From the NCBI GenBank assembly GCA_004551485.1, contig SBLD01000002.1:405256-469255 (forward strand): DNA of 64,000 bases, given 5' to 3'. The notes beneath the pieces are model-generated. The model saw nothing but the letters and a program-made list of their open reading frames with translations, had not been told where the DNA came from and did not search any database. Shown here piece after piece: positions 31,250-39,092 of this stretch. Source of the stretch: Billgrantia azerbaijanica (lineage in GTDB: Bacteria; Pseudomonadota; Gammaproteobacteria; Pseudomonadales; Halomonadaceae). Both the position numbers and the translations under genes were made by a program. The number at the start of each line of letters is the position of its first letter. The stretch's first letter is position 1.

Positions 31250-32437
31250 TCAGTTGACCGCGGCGATCGCCTTGGCCAGGTAGGGCAGGTTGTCGTGGGA
31301 GAAGCCGGCCACGTTGGCACGCCCCGAGCGCACCATGTAGATGCCGAACTCGTCGCGCAGGCGATCGACCTGCTCGGGTGTCAGGCCGGTGTAGGAGAAC
31401 ATGCCGCGCTGCTCGGCGACACAGGCGTATTTCTGGTCGAGGCCGTAGGGCTTGAGCGCCTCGACGAAGTCACGCCGTAGGGTATTGATGCGGTCGCGCA
31501 TCTCGGTGAGCTCCTCGCGCCACACGGCGGCGAGCTCGGCGGAGTGCAGGATCTCGCTGACGATGGCGCCGCCGTGGGCCGGCGGGTTGGAGTAGTTCTC
31601 GCGGGCGACGATGGCGATCTGCGAGCGCACGTCCTGCATCTGCTCGTTGGTCTTCGCCACCACGATCAGGCAGCCGGTACGTTCGCAGTAGATGCCGAAG
31701 TTCTTGGAGCAGGAGCTGGTGATGATCACCTCGTCGAGGTTCTCGGCCAGCAGGCGAACCCCGTAGGCGTCCTCGTCGAGGCCCTCGCCGAAACCTTGGT
31801 AGGCGAAATCGATCAGCGGCAGCAGGTTGCGCTCGCGGACCACCTCCAGAACGGTCTGCCACTGTTCCTTCGACAGGTCGAAACCGGTGGGGTTGTGGCA
31901 GCAGGCGTGCAGCACGACCACGTCGCCTTCGGGAATCTGGCGCAGGGCGCCGAGCATGCCGTCGAAATCGAGGCGGTTCTCGGCGTCCACGTAGGGGTAC
32001 TTGTGCAGCGTGATGCCGGCGGCCTTGAAGATGCCCAGGTGGTTCGGCCAGGTGGGATCGCTGACCCAGATTCCCTTGCCGGGCAGCTGGGTACTGATGA
32101 AGTCGGCCGCCAGGCGCAGGGCGCCGGTGCCGCCGGGCGACTGGGTGGCGCTGGCGCGTCCCGCTTCCAGCACCGGCGAGCCCTCGCCCAGCACCAGGGG
32201 CAGGATCACCTCGCCATAGCGGGGATCGCCATGGGAGCCGATATAGGTCTTGGTGGTCTCGTTCTTGAGCAGCAGGGCTTCGGCTTCCTTGACGGCACGC
32301 ATCACCGGCGTGTTGCCTTGGGCGTCCTTGTAGACGCCGACGCCAAGGTCGACCTTCTGAGGGTTGGTGTCCTTCTTGAAGGCTTCGATCAGACCGAGAA
32401 TGGCGTCCCCGGGAACCCGCTCAATGTGTTCGAACAT
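31250..32437 (-). CDS. Aromatic-amino-acid / aspartate aminotransferase
   Basis: A 395-residue class I aminotransferase of the AspC/TyrB (Ia) type, with PLP-binding lysine in SSCSKNFGIYCERTG. Other family landmarks are VGVYKDAQGNTPVM, YIGSHGDP, HACCHNPTG and DFAYQGFGEG. It moves amino groups between aspartate or aromatic amino acids and 2-oxoglutarate. Sequence alone does not separate the aspartate and aromatic specificities. The start is MFEHIERVPGD, with GAGG upstream; the in-frame extension to 32491 is not family-like. Confidence 0.93.
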   Translation of the reverse strand: MFEHIERVPGDAILGLIEAFKKDTNPQKVDLGVGVYKDAQGNTPVMRAVKEAEALLLKNETTKTYIGSHGDPRYGEVILPLVLGEGSPVLEAGRASATQSPGGTGALRLAADFISTQLPGKGIWVSDPTWPNHLGIFKAAGITLHKYPYVDAENRLDFDGMLGALRQIPEGDVVVLHACCHNPTGFDLSKEQWQTVLEVVRERNLLPLIDFAYQGFGEGLDEDAYGVRLLAENLDEVIITSSCSKNFGIYCERTGCLIVVAKTNEQMQDVRSQIAIVARENYSNPPAHGGAIVSEILHSAELAAVWREELTEMRDRINTLRRDFVEALKPYGLDQKYACVAEQRGMFSYTGLTPEQVDRLRDEFGIYMVRSGRANVAGFSHDNLPYLAKAIAAVN

Positions 32438-32565
32438 GTATTTCGCTACCTCGTCGGTTCTGGCGGCAAAGGAGTGACAATCCCTTTCCATGATGCCATT
32501 GCGCTCGACGAACTGCTACCGGCAGGCTTGCTACAGTGATAGCAGGTCGTGACCGGAGGGAGGCC

Positions 32566-33183
32566 ATGGGCGGCGCGTCACAGGCTCATCTGCCACTCTG
32601 GCTGAAGCTGGGGTTCACCGCCTGGATTGCCGGCTGGGCGCCGACCTATGCGCTTCTGCTCGGGCCGCAGAACTACTTCTGGCTGTGCAACTTCGCCAAC
32701 TTTCTGATCCTGGTCGGGCTGTGGAGCGAGAGCCGGCGCCTGCTCTCCATGCAGTGGCTGGCCGTTGCCCTGGTCGGCGCCCTGTGGGCCGTGGACGTGG
32801 GGACGGCCTGGCTGACCGGCGTGCACCCCATTGGCGGCACAGAGTACATGTTCGACCCCGAGAACCCGCTGACGACGCGGCTGCTGTCGCTCTACCACCT
32901 GGTGCTGCCGCTGGTGGCGGCCTTTGCCGTGGCGCGCCTCGGCTATGATCGCCGGGCGCTGCCCTGGCAGACCGGGCTCACCTGGCTGGTGATCCCCGCG
33001 ACCTATCTGGTGACCGATGTCGAGCGCAACATCAACTGGGTCCATGGCCCCTTCGGTGTCCATCAGGAGACGCTCGACCCGCTGCTGTACCTGATCGGGC
33101 TGATGCTGGCCTGGCCCCTTGCCGTCTACCTGCCCGTGCACGGCCTGATGCGCCTGCTGCAGCGGCAGGGGTGGGTCAAGTAG
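32566..33183 (+). CDS. Conserved polytopic membrane protein, function unknown
   Basis: 205 residues with six or seven hydrophobic helices, including LWLKLGFTAWIAGWAPTYAL and LYLIGLMLAWPLAVYLPVH. Conserved-looking polar stretches are GPQNYFWLCNFAN and NINWVHGPFGVHQ. These have the look of a ligand or cofactor pocket, but I recognise no characterised family. The ATG is chosen because GGAGGGAGG lies directly upstream. It is divergent from the aminotransferase and ends 41 bases from the convergent diguanylate cyclase. Confidence 0.6.
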   Translation: MGGASQAHLPLWLKLGFTAWIAGWAPTYALLLGPQNYFWLCNFANFLILVGLWSESRRLLSMQWLAVALVGALWAVDVGTAWLTGVHPIGGTEYMFDPENPLTTRLLSLYHLVLPLVAAFAVARLGYDRRALPWQTGLTWLVIPATYLVTDVERNINWVHGPFGVHQETLDPLLYLIGLMLAWPLAVYLPVHGLMRLLQRQGWVK

Positions 33184-33224
33184 CCGGGCTGGTCAATGGC
33201 GTGGCATGCGGCCGCCGGCGCGAC

Positions 33225-34133
33225 TCAGGCGATGACGCGATTGCGGCCTTGATGTTTGGCGGCATAGAGACTGCGGTCAGCGCGTTCGATCAGGGCGTCC
33301 TGCGGCTCGCCGAGGCGATACTCGGCCAGTCCGATGCTGACGGTGATCTGGCCCGGAGCGATGCCGAAATCGTGCGCGGCGATCTGTCGGCGCAGCCGTT
33401 CGGCGAGCGGGCGGCAGCGCACCATGGGGGTGAGGGGGAGCACCACGGCGAATTCCTCGCCGCCCAGCCGCCCGATGATGTCCTCCTCCCGCAGCAGCTG
33501 TCGGCACAGGCGGGCCAGTTCCACCAGGACCTGATCGCCCTGCAGGTGGCCCCAGGTGTCGTTGACGCGCTTGAAGAAGTCGAGGTCGAGCAGCATCAGC
33601 GACAGCGGCGTGCCGTGACGGTTGCACAGCGAGGTCTCTTCCTTGAGCCGGGCGATCAGCTTGCGGCGGTTGGCCAGCCCGGTGAGGGGATCCGTGTCCG
33701 AGAGCCGGCGCAGGCGCGCCTCCTCGATCATCTGCTCGGTGATGTCGATCATCAGGCCGTGCCAGAGCACGCCCTGTTCCGCCACTTCCGGCTGGGCGCG
33801 CAGGGCGATCCAGCGTGAGCGGCCATTGGGCAGGTGGAAGCGGAACTTGGTGGCGAGAGGGAGTTGCCAGCGAGCGGAGCGTTCGATGGCCGTCATCAGC
33901 CGTGGGTAGTCCTCCTCGTCGAGCCGATCGAGCAGGTGGCGGGCATCCTGCTCCAATTGTGCCGCCTCGATGCCGGGCAGCCCGGTACCGCTACCGGCCA
34001 GGTAGGGGAAGTGCATGTGGCCATCCTGGCCACGATGAAACTGGAAGATGACCCCCGGCAGGCGTGCGGCGAAGTCGCGAAGCTGCTCCGGGGTGTCCAG
34101 ACCCCCACCCGGCATGACATTGTCGTGTTGCAT
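33225..34133 (-). CDS. PAS-GGDEF diguanylate cyclase
   Basis: 302 residues. An N-terminal PAS-like sensor with a PAC segment (WIALRAQPEVAEQGVLWHG) leads into a GGDEF domain. The active-site signature is GGEEF (224-228), preceded five residues earlier by the RxxD inhibitory site REED. It should make c-di-GMP and be product-inhibited. No membrane segment is seen. The ATG is preceded by AAAGGA. The protein complements the phosphodiesterase at 26349, though nothing shows they work as a pair. Confidence 0.9.
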   Translation of the reverse strand: MQHDNVMPGGGLDTPEQLRDFAARLPGVIFQFHRGQDGHMHFPYLAGSGTGLPGIEAAQLEQDARHLLDRLDEEDYPRLMTAIERSARWQLPLATKFRFHLPNGRSRWIALRAQPEVAEQGVLWHGLMIDITEQMIEEARLRRLSDTDPLTGLANRRKLIARLKEETSLCNRHGTPLSLMLLDLDFFKRVNDTWGHLQGDQVLVELARLCRQLLREEDIIGRLGGEEFAVVLPLTPMVRCRPLAERLRRQIAAHDFGIAPGQITVSIGLAEYRLGEPQDALIERADRSLYAAKHQGRNRVIA

Positions 34134-34366
34134 GCGGGTGTCCTTTCGTCCCATCTGCGTACAGGACAGATTCGTGTTGTTGTTTTCGTTGTCTCGGGCA
34201 CTCGGCGTGACGCCGGCGAGTTCCGCTTGCCTGGCAGGAGCCACAGCCGCCCAAGCCAATTGACCAAAACAGCTAATATACGCTTGCCGGTGGCCTGGTG
34301 CACCCCGAGCTCCTTGTAAGAGATCACCCATTGATGCTGTCAGCCATGATCTGCGTCAATGCCTGC

Positions 34367-35518
34367 TCACCGCGGGGCATCGTAGCGGCCGGGGCGGCCA
34401 CGGGAAAAGGCGATCTGCCAGAGCTGCAGGTCGCGGGCCCGGAATGCGCCAGCACAGACCGACAGGTAGTAGCGGAACATGCGCTGGGTGCGCGTGTTGT
34501 AACGGTGGGCGATCTCGTGCCAGTGCGTGTCGAAGTTGTCCAGCCAGGCCATGAGCGTCCTGTCGTAGTCGGCACCGAAGTTCTGCCAGTCCTCCATGAT
34601 CATGTGCCCTTCGCTGGCCTCGGCGATCTGGCGGATCGACGGCAGTTGGCCGTTGGGAAAGATGTAGCGGTCGATCCAGGGGTCGGCGCCGACGTCCGAG
34701 CGGTTCGAGCCAATGGTGTGGAGGAGGAACAGGCCGTCGTCGTCGAGCAGCTTCTCCACGGTCGTGAAATAGGTGGCGTAGTTGCGGTGCCCCACGTGTT
34801 CGAACATGCCGATGGAGACGATACGGTCGAAGTGACCGTCCAGTTCACGGTAATCCTGCAGTCGAATCTCCACCGGCAGGCCATCGCAGCGCTCGCGAGC
34901 CAGGCTGGCCTGTTCGCGGGAGATGGTGATGCCGGTCACGCTCACGCCGTGATGGCGCGCGGCGTGCTCGGCGAAGCTGCCCCAGCCGCAGCCGATATCG
35001 AGCACGCGCATGCCGGGTTGCAGTTCCAGCTTGCGGCAGGCCAGTTCCAGCTTGGCCACCTGCGCCTCGTGCAGGTCGCGGGCCTCCTTCCAGTAGCCGC
35101 AGGAGTAGCACATGGTGGGGTCGAGCATGCGCTCGAAGAGGTCGTTGCCGAGGTCATAGTGGGTCTCGCCGACGATATAGGCCCGCGCCTTGCTCTGGAG
35201 GTTGAGCAGGCCGGCCTGCAGGCGGTACATCAGGCGGTCGGCCGGGGTCTTGGCGCGCTCGCCGAGCCCGTGACACAGCAACCGGCAGATCATCTCGTCG
35301 ATGCGCTCGCACTCCCACCAGCCATCCATGTAGGCCTCACCCAGCCCCAGGGTGCCCTGGCGCAGCACCCGCGAGCAGAACTCGGGGTGATGGATCTGCG
35401 GATCCCAGGGGTGGCTGCCGTTGAGGGTGACACCCGAGCCGTCCAGCAGGGAGTCGAGCACACGCCGGGCGCGGGTGTCGGGCAGGGCAATGGGGGCGAT
35501 ACGCTGGTCGCTGGTCAT
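34367..35518 (-). CDS. cfa: Cyclopropane-fatty-acyl-phospholipid synthase
   Basis: SAM-dependent methylenation of cis double bonds in membrane phospholipids, usually in stationary phase or under acid or osmotic stress. 383 residues, close to E. coli Cfa. The SAM-binding motif is RVLDIGCGWGSFAEHAA; the blocks HYDLGNDLFERMLDPTM and MCYSCGYW are diagnostic. GGGAGG five bases before the ATG at 35518 fixes the start. The 132 bases upstream, shared with divergent pyrF, contain the pyrF promoter. Confidence 0.96.
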   Translation of the reverse strand: MTSDQRIAPIALPDTRARRVLDSLLDGSGVTLNGSHPWDPQIHHPEFCSRVLRQGTLGLGEAYMDGWWECERIDEMICRLLCHGLGERAKTPADRLMYRLQAGLLNLQSKARAYIVGETHYDLGNDLFERMLDPTMCYSCGYWKEARDLHEAQVAKLELACRKLELQPGMRVLDIGCGWGSFAEHAARHHGVSVTGITISREQASLARERCDGLPVEIRLQDYRELDGHFDRIVSIGMFEHVGHRNYATYFTTVEKLLDDDGLFLLHTIGSNRSDVGADPWIDRYIFPNGQLPSIRQIAEASEGHMIMEDWQNFGADYDRTLMAWLDNFDTHWHEIAHRYNTRTQRMFRYYLSVCAGAFRARDLQLWQIAFSRGRPGRYDAPR

Positions 35519-35629
35519 GGAGTCCTCCCGGTCCATCAGGGGCATGGAGTGAAGAGCGGCATGTCCTTGGCAAAGCGTGTTTTGTCAGAGCATAGACCAC
35601 CCCGATGGGCGCGGCGCAACGTGCCAGGC

Positions 35630-35638
35630 TGATATACT
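35630..35638 (+). promoter_or_regulatory. Extended -10 promoter for pyrF
   Basis: TGATATACT at 35630-35638 is an extended -10 element (TG-n-TATACT). It lies 40 bases before the GTG start of pyrF. No good -35 box is seen, which is common with extended -10 promoters. Confidence 0.6.
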
Positions 35639-35677
35639 CGGCCCACGCCCAATACCCTGTCGACGGGAGCCCTCATC

Positions 35678-36376
35678 GTGTCTTGCGACTCACCCCTGAT
35701 CATCGCCCTGGATCACCCCTCACTGGATGCCGCCCTGTGCCTTGCCGATCGCCTCGACCCGGCGCGCTGCCGTGTCAAGGTGGGCAAGGAGCTGTTCACC
35801 CGCAGCGGCCCCGATGTCGTCGAGGCGCTGCACGGTCGCGGGTTCCAGGTGTTTCTCGATCTCAAGTTTCACGACATCCCCAACACCGTGGCCGGGGCGG
35901 TTCAGGCCGCGGCCGAGCAGGGGGTGTGGATGGTCAACGTCCATGCCAGCGGCGGGCGGCGCATGATGGAGGCGGCCCGCGAGCGACTCGACCGTCATGG
36001 CCTCGAGACGCAGTTGATCGCCGTCACGGTGCTGACCAGCCTCGAGGCCGCGGATCTCGCGGAAGTGGGGATTTCCGCCTCGCCCGACGAGCAGGTGGAG
36101 CGCCTGGCGCTGCTCGCCCGGGAGAGCGGCATGGACGGGGTGGTGTGTTCGGCGCGGGAGGCGACGCGACTGCGTGATCGCTGCGGCGAGGCTTTCCTCA
36201 AGGTCACGCCGGGCATCCGGCCGAGCTTCGCCGCGGCCGGGGATCAGCGGCGCACCATGACGCCGCGCGAGGCGTTGGCGGCCGGCAGTACCCTCCTGGT
36301 AATCGGGCGGCCGGTCACTCAGGCCGATGATCCAATGGTGGCTCTGGCCGCTATCGAGAAAGAATTGGAGGGCTGA
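35678..36376 (+). CDS. pyrF: Orotidine 5'-phosphate decarboxylase
   Basis: Last step of UMP synthesis. The 232 residues have the catalytic K-x-x-D block [12 protein letters not shown], the N-terminal [13 protein letters not shown] and the C-terminal VTPGIRP and [13 protein letters not shown] phosphate loops. It starts with GTG. It ends with no gap against lapB on the other strand: the two stop codons abut at 36376/36377. In E. coli pyrF lies downstream of lapAB on the same strand, so its orientation has flipped here. Confidence 0.96.
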   Translation: MSCDSPLIIALDHPSLDAALCLADRLDPARCRVKVGKELFTRSGPDVVEALHGRGFQVFLDLKFHDIPNTVAGAVQAAAEQGVWMVNVHASGGRRMMEAARERLDRHGLETQLIAVTVLTSLEAADLAEVGISASPDEQVERLALLARESGMDGVVCSAREATRLRDRCGEAFLKVTPGIRPSFAAAGDQRRTMTPREALAAGSTLLVIGRPVTQADDPMVALAAIEKELEG

Positions 36377-37564
36377 TCACTCCCCTTCGATGCCAGTGAT
36401 CGGCCGGGTGGAGCCCCAACTGCGGCAGCGGGGGCACTGCCAGTGCAGCGGTTCGCCGGCGAGGCCGCAGCGCTGGCAACGGTGGCGCGGCCGGGCGCTC
36501 AGCAGCGTGTTGGTGTGGCGCTTGAGCAGGCGGATGCGCGGGTCGGGATCGCCGCGCTCCTGCTGCTGGTGCTGGTAGAGGTCCAACAGGTAGTCCAGCG
36601 CGCCCAGGCTCGGTGAGCGGTCGAGCTGCTCGGTAACCAGGTCGATGGCCACCTGAATACCCTCGCGGCGTCGTCGCGTCTCCGCCAGCAGGATCACCAG
36701 GCTGGTGAAGGCGGCGCGGGTGAGCAACTGCTGCAGGTGGTCCTCCAGGCCCTCGTCGTCATCGAGCATTTGGTGCGCGTGGCGCAGCGGCTCGAGCAGC
36801 GCCGGCACGAAATCCAGGTCCTGGTCGGGAATGCGCAGCAGGCAGCGGATGGCGTCCTGGTAGCGCGCCGTGTCCTTGGCCAGTGCCGCCAGCAGCAGGT
36901 TGGCGCGCACGCATCTGGGATCGATGGAGAGTGCCTGGCGCAGTTGCTTGCGTGCCACGCCGGGGCTCGCGGAGTGGCGCGCCTGCTCGGCGAGTTCGCA
37001 CAGCCAGTGAGCCGCAGCACGACGGATCTCCTCGTGCTGGCGCACCAGCGTAGGATAGGCAATGTTGAACGCGGCCTGCCACTCGCCTTCGCGGTCGAGC
37101 AGCTCGACGAGCAGTTGCTTGGCGGTGTGACGCGTCTCGTCACGGTTCGAATCGCGAATCAGCTGCTGCAGCAGGCGTTCGGCGCGGTCGAGCAGACCCA
37201 GATGCAGGAAGTCGCGTGACAGCTCGAGCTGGACCTGATCGCTCTGCTCGGTGGTCAGGGTGGGGCGGGCCAGCAGGTTCTGGTGGATCTTGACGGCACG
37301 GTCCGCTTCCCCGCGGGTACGGAAGAGGTTGCCCAGGGTGATGTGGGTGTCGATGGTCTCGCTGTTGACCTCGAGAGCGGAAACGAAGGCCTCGATGGCG
37401 CGATCCGGCTGCTCGTTGAGCAGGTAGTTGAGACCGACGAAATAATCCCGCGTCAGCGTCGCGGGCCGCGCGGGATCCGAGGTGGCGGGGCGTTCGCGGC
37501 GGCCTAGCCACCAGCCGATGGCAACGGCTGCCGCCAACAGGGTCAGCAGCAGGGCATCGGACAT
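36377..37564 (-). CDS. lapB: LapB, regulator of LPS synthesis (LpxC turnover)
   Basis: 395 residues: an N-terminal membrane anchor (ALLLTLLAAAVAIGWWLG), a series of TPR repeats through most of the protein, and a C-terminal rubredoxin-like zinc site formed by CQRC and CPRC. This is the LapB/YciM architecture. The protein works with FtsH to adjust LpxC levels and so the LPS supply. Its start codon abuts the lapA stop, so the pair is translationally coupled. Confidence 0.94.
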   Translation of the reverse strand: MSDALLLTLLAAAVAIGWWLGRRERPATSDPARPATLTRDYFVGLNYLLNEQPDRAIEAFVSALEVNSETIDTHITLGNLFRTRGEADRAVKIHQNLLARPTLTTEQSDQVQLELSRDFLHLGLLDRAERLLQQLIRDSNRDETRHTAKQLLVELLDREGEWQAAFNIAYPTLVRQHEEIRRAAAHWLCELAEQARHSASPGVARKQLRQALSIDPRCVRANLLLAALAKDTARYQDAIRCLLRIPDQDLDFVPALLEPLRHAHQMLDDDEGLEDHLQQLLTRAAFTSLVILLAETRRRREGIQVAIDLVTEQLDRSPSLGALDYLLDLYQHQQQERGDPDPRIRLLKRHTNTLLSARPRHRCQRCGLAGEPLHWQCPRCRSWGSTRPITGIEGE

Positions 37565-37870
37565 TCAGGGCAGTTCCTTGAGCTCCTGGACCCGCAGGCG
37601 GTCGAGTTCCTTGCGTTGCTGACGGTTGTGGCGCTGGGCTCGGGTGAGGAGAGTGCGCAGGCGCAGCCAGACCCCGGTCATCGCCAGCATGCCGAGCACG
37701 ACGCCGCAGGCCAGGGTGCCAAGCAGCCAGACGGAGAGCGAGGCGGCCGGCAGTTCGGTCCAGATCAGGTTGAGCGGCACGGTCTGCTGGTTGTTGACGG
37801 CGAAGAGGATGCCGACCAGCAGCACCGCGAGCAGGATGATGGCCAGGATGAGGCCTTTGAGCCAACGCAT
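37565..37870 (-). CDS. lapA: LapA, small inner-membrane LPS-assembly protein
   Basis: 101 residues with two membrane helices (LILAIILLAVLLVGILFAV and LLGTLACGVVLGMLAMTGVW) around a short periplasmic loop. A charged cytoplasmic tail follows. Size, topology and position between ihfB and lapB match LapA (YciS). Confidence 0.93.
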   Translation of the reverse strand: MRWLKGLILAIILLAVLLVGILFAVNNQQTVPLNLIWTELPAASLSVWLLGTLACGVVLGMLAMTGVWLRLRTLLTRAQRHNRQQRKELDRLRVQELKELP

Positions 37871-37900
37871 GGGTTCGTCCCTTGTGGATGGTGAAATGGG

Positions 37901-38197
37901 TTAGTAGCCGAGGGCGCGGCTGGCATTGACCTGCTCGCGCAGTTCCTTGCCGGGCTTGAAGTGTGGCACGAACTTGCCTTCGAGCGCGACCGGGTCGCCG
38001 GTCTTGGGATTGCGGCCGATCCGCGGTTCCCGGTAGTGCAGCGAGAAGCTGCCGAAGCCGCGGATCTCCACTCGCCCTCCCTCGGCCAGGGTATCGGTGA
38101 TGTCGTCGAGAATGAGGCGCACCGCGGATTCGACTTCCTTGAGCGACAGCTCGGGCTGGCGCATGGCAATCTGCTCGATCAGCTCGGACTTGGTCAT
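37901..38197 (-). CDS. ihfB: Integration host factor beta subunit
   Basis: 98 residues of the HU/IHF fold; with IhfA it bends DNA at specific sites. [11 protein letters not shown], the [17 protein letters not shown] beta-arm base and the arm tip [10 protein letters not shown] with its intercalating proline are clear. It heads the ihfB-lapA-lapB run. rpsA, the usual upstream neighbour, is absent; instead sdhE is divergent about 200 bases away. Confidence 0.96.
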   Translation of the reverse strand: MTKSELIEQIAMRQPELSLKEVESAVRLILDDITDTLAEGGRVEIRGFGSFSLHYREPRIGRNPKTGDPVALEGKFVPHFKPGKELREQVNASRALGY

Positions 38198-38358
38198 CGG
38201 CTTTCTCCTGGCGGTTACCGGTTCCGAAGGGAACCCGGGGGCGTTGTTATTCTGCTGTCAGCATACTGTGTAAATCGTGATAAAACAACGCACTACGACC
38301 ATGGTCAAGAGAGGTGCAGAAACTTGGCGCAGCGCTGCCCCCCGCTGCGTGCCTTGGG

Positions 38359-38364
38359 TATACT
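38359..38364 (+). promoter_or_regulatory. Candidate -10 box for sdhE-ygfX
   Basis: TATACT lies 35 bases before the sdhE start in the ihfB-sdhE divergent gap. No convincing -35 box accompanies it. The remainder of the 202-base gap is AT-richer on the ihfB side and probably holds the ihfB promoter. Confidence 0.4.
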
Positions 38365-38399
38365 GAGCGCTCATTCATCTGGAACTGTCGAGGTCGACG

Positions 38400-38696
38400 T
38401 TGAGCGAAGCGACAAACCCCGAGGCCGCAGCACTGCGCAAGCGGCTGCACTGGCATTCTCGGCGTGGCATGTGGGAACTGGACCTGCTGCTGATCCCCTT
38501 TCTCGAGCACTGCTACGACACCCTGGACGAGGCGGATCAGGCGGCCTACCAGGCGCTGATCGAGGAAGAGGACCAGGACCTGTTCGCCTGGTTGATGCGT
38601 CGCGAGGAGCCCGACAACCCCGTTCACCGGCGGATCGTGGCACTGATCCAGACCCATGCCGAGAACGCCGATAACGATCCGCGTCGTCCCGTCTAG
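38400..38696 (+). CDS. sdhE: SdhE, FAD assembly factor
   Basis: Helps attach FAD covalently to succinate dehydrogenase and fumarate reductase flavoproteins. The 98 residues include the RGMWELDLLLIPF helix carrying the conserved RGxxE motif, and the acidic EEEDQDLFAWLM segment. The start is TTG with GAGG upstream; no ATG or GTG fits. ygfX begins 41 bases before its stop. Confidence 0.93.
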   Translation: MSEATNPEAAALRKRLHWHSRRGMWELDLLLIPFLEHCYDTLDEADQAAYQALIEEEDQDLFAWLMRREEPDNPVHRRIVALIQTHAENADNDPRRPV

Positions 38697-39051
38697 GCTG
38701 GCCCGGGGCTGCCACGGCGTGCTGGCCGTGGCGGTGATGGCGTCGCTGCTGGCCTATGCCCCCGCCTGGCTGTGGCTGGGCGGAGGCCCGGGGCTGGCCG
38801 GCCTGTTGGTCTGGCTGCAGCGTCGCGATCGCGGCGGTGAGCTGCACTGGTTGCCGGGCGAGGCGGACGGTGGCTGGCACTGGCATCCGGCCGGGACTGC
38901 CAAAGCCCGGGCGGTCGAATTGCGTTGTGCCTACCTCGGTCCCTGGCTGATTGGTCTGCGGCTGGGACGTGAGTCCCTGTGGTTGTGGCCTGACAGCAGC
39001 GATTGCGGCTCGCTGTGGGTATTGCGGCGCTGGTTGGTCCAGCACGGCTGA
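38656..39051 (+). CDS. YgfX (CptA) family membrane protein
   Basis: 131 residues with two close membrane helices near the N-terminus (GVLAVAVMASLLAYAPAWLW and a shorter second) and a soluble beta-rich remainder. The overlap with sdhE and the topology match YgfX/CptA, the partner encoded next to sdhE and discussed as an inhibitor of cell-division and shape proteins in E. coli. The overlap of 41 bases makes co-translation likely. It ends 42 bases from the convergent nadB. Confidence 0.82.
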   Translation: MPRTPITIRVVPSRLARGCHGVLAVAVMASLLAYAPAWLWLGGGPGLAGLLVWLQRRDRGGELHWLPGEADGGWHWHPAGTAKARAVELRCAYLGPWLIGLRLGRESLWLWPDSSDCGSLWVLRRWLVQHG

Positions 39052-39092
39052 GCGGCTGGTTTCCCGAGCGTCGCGACGCTGATCGCTGCCCG

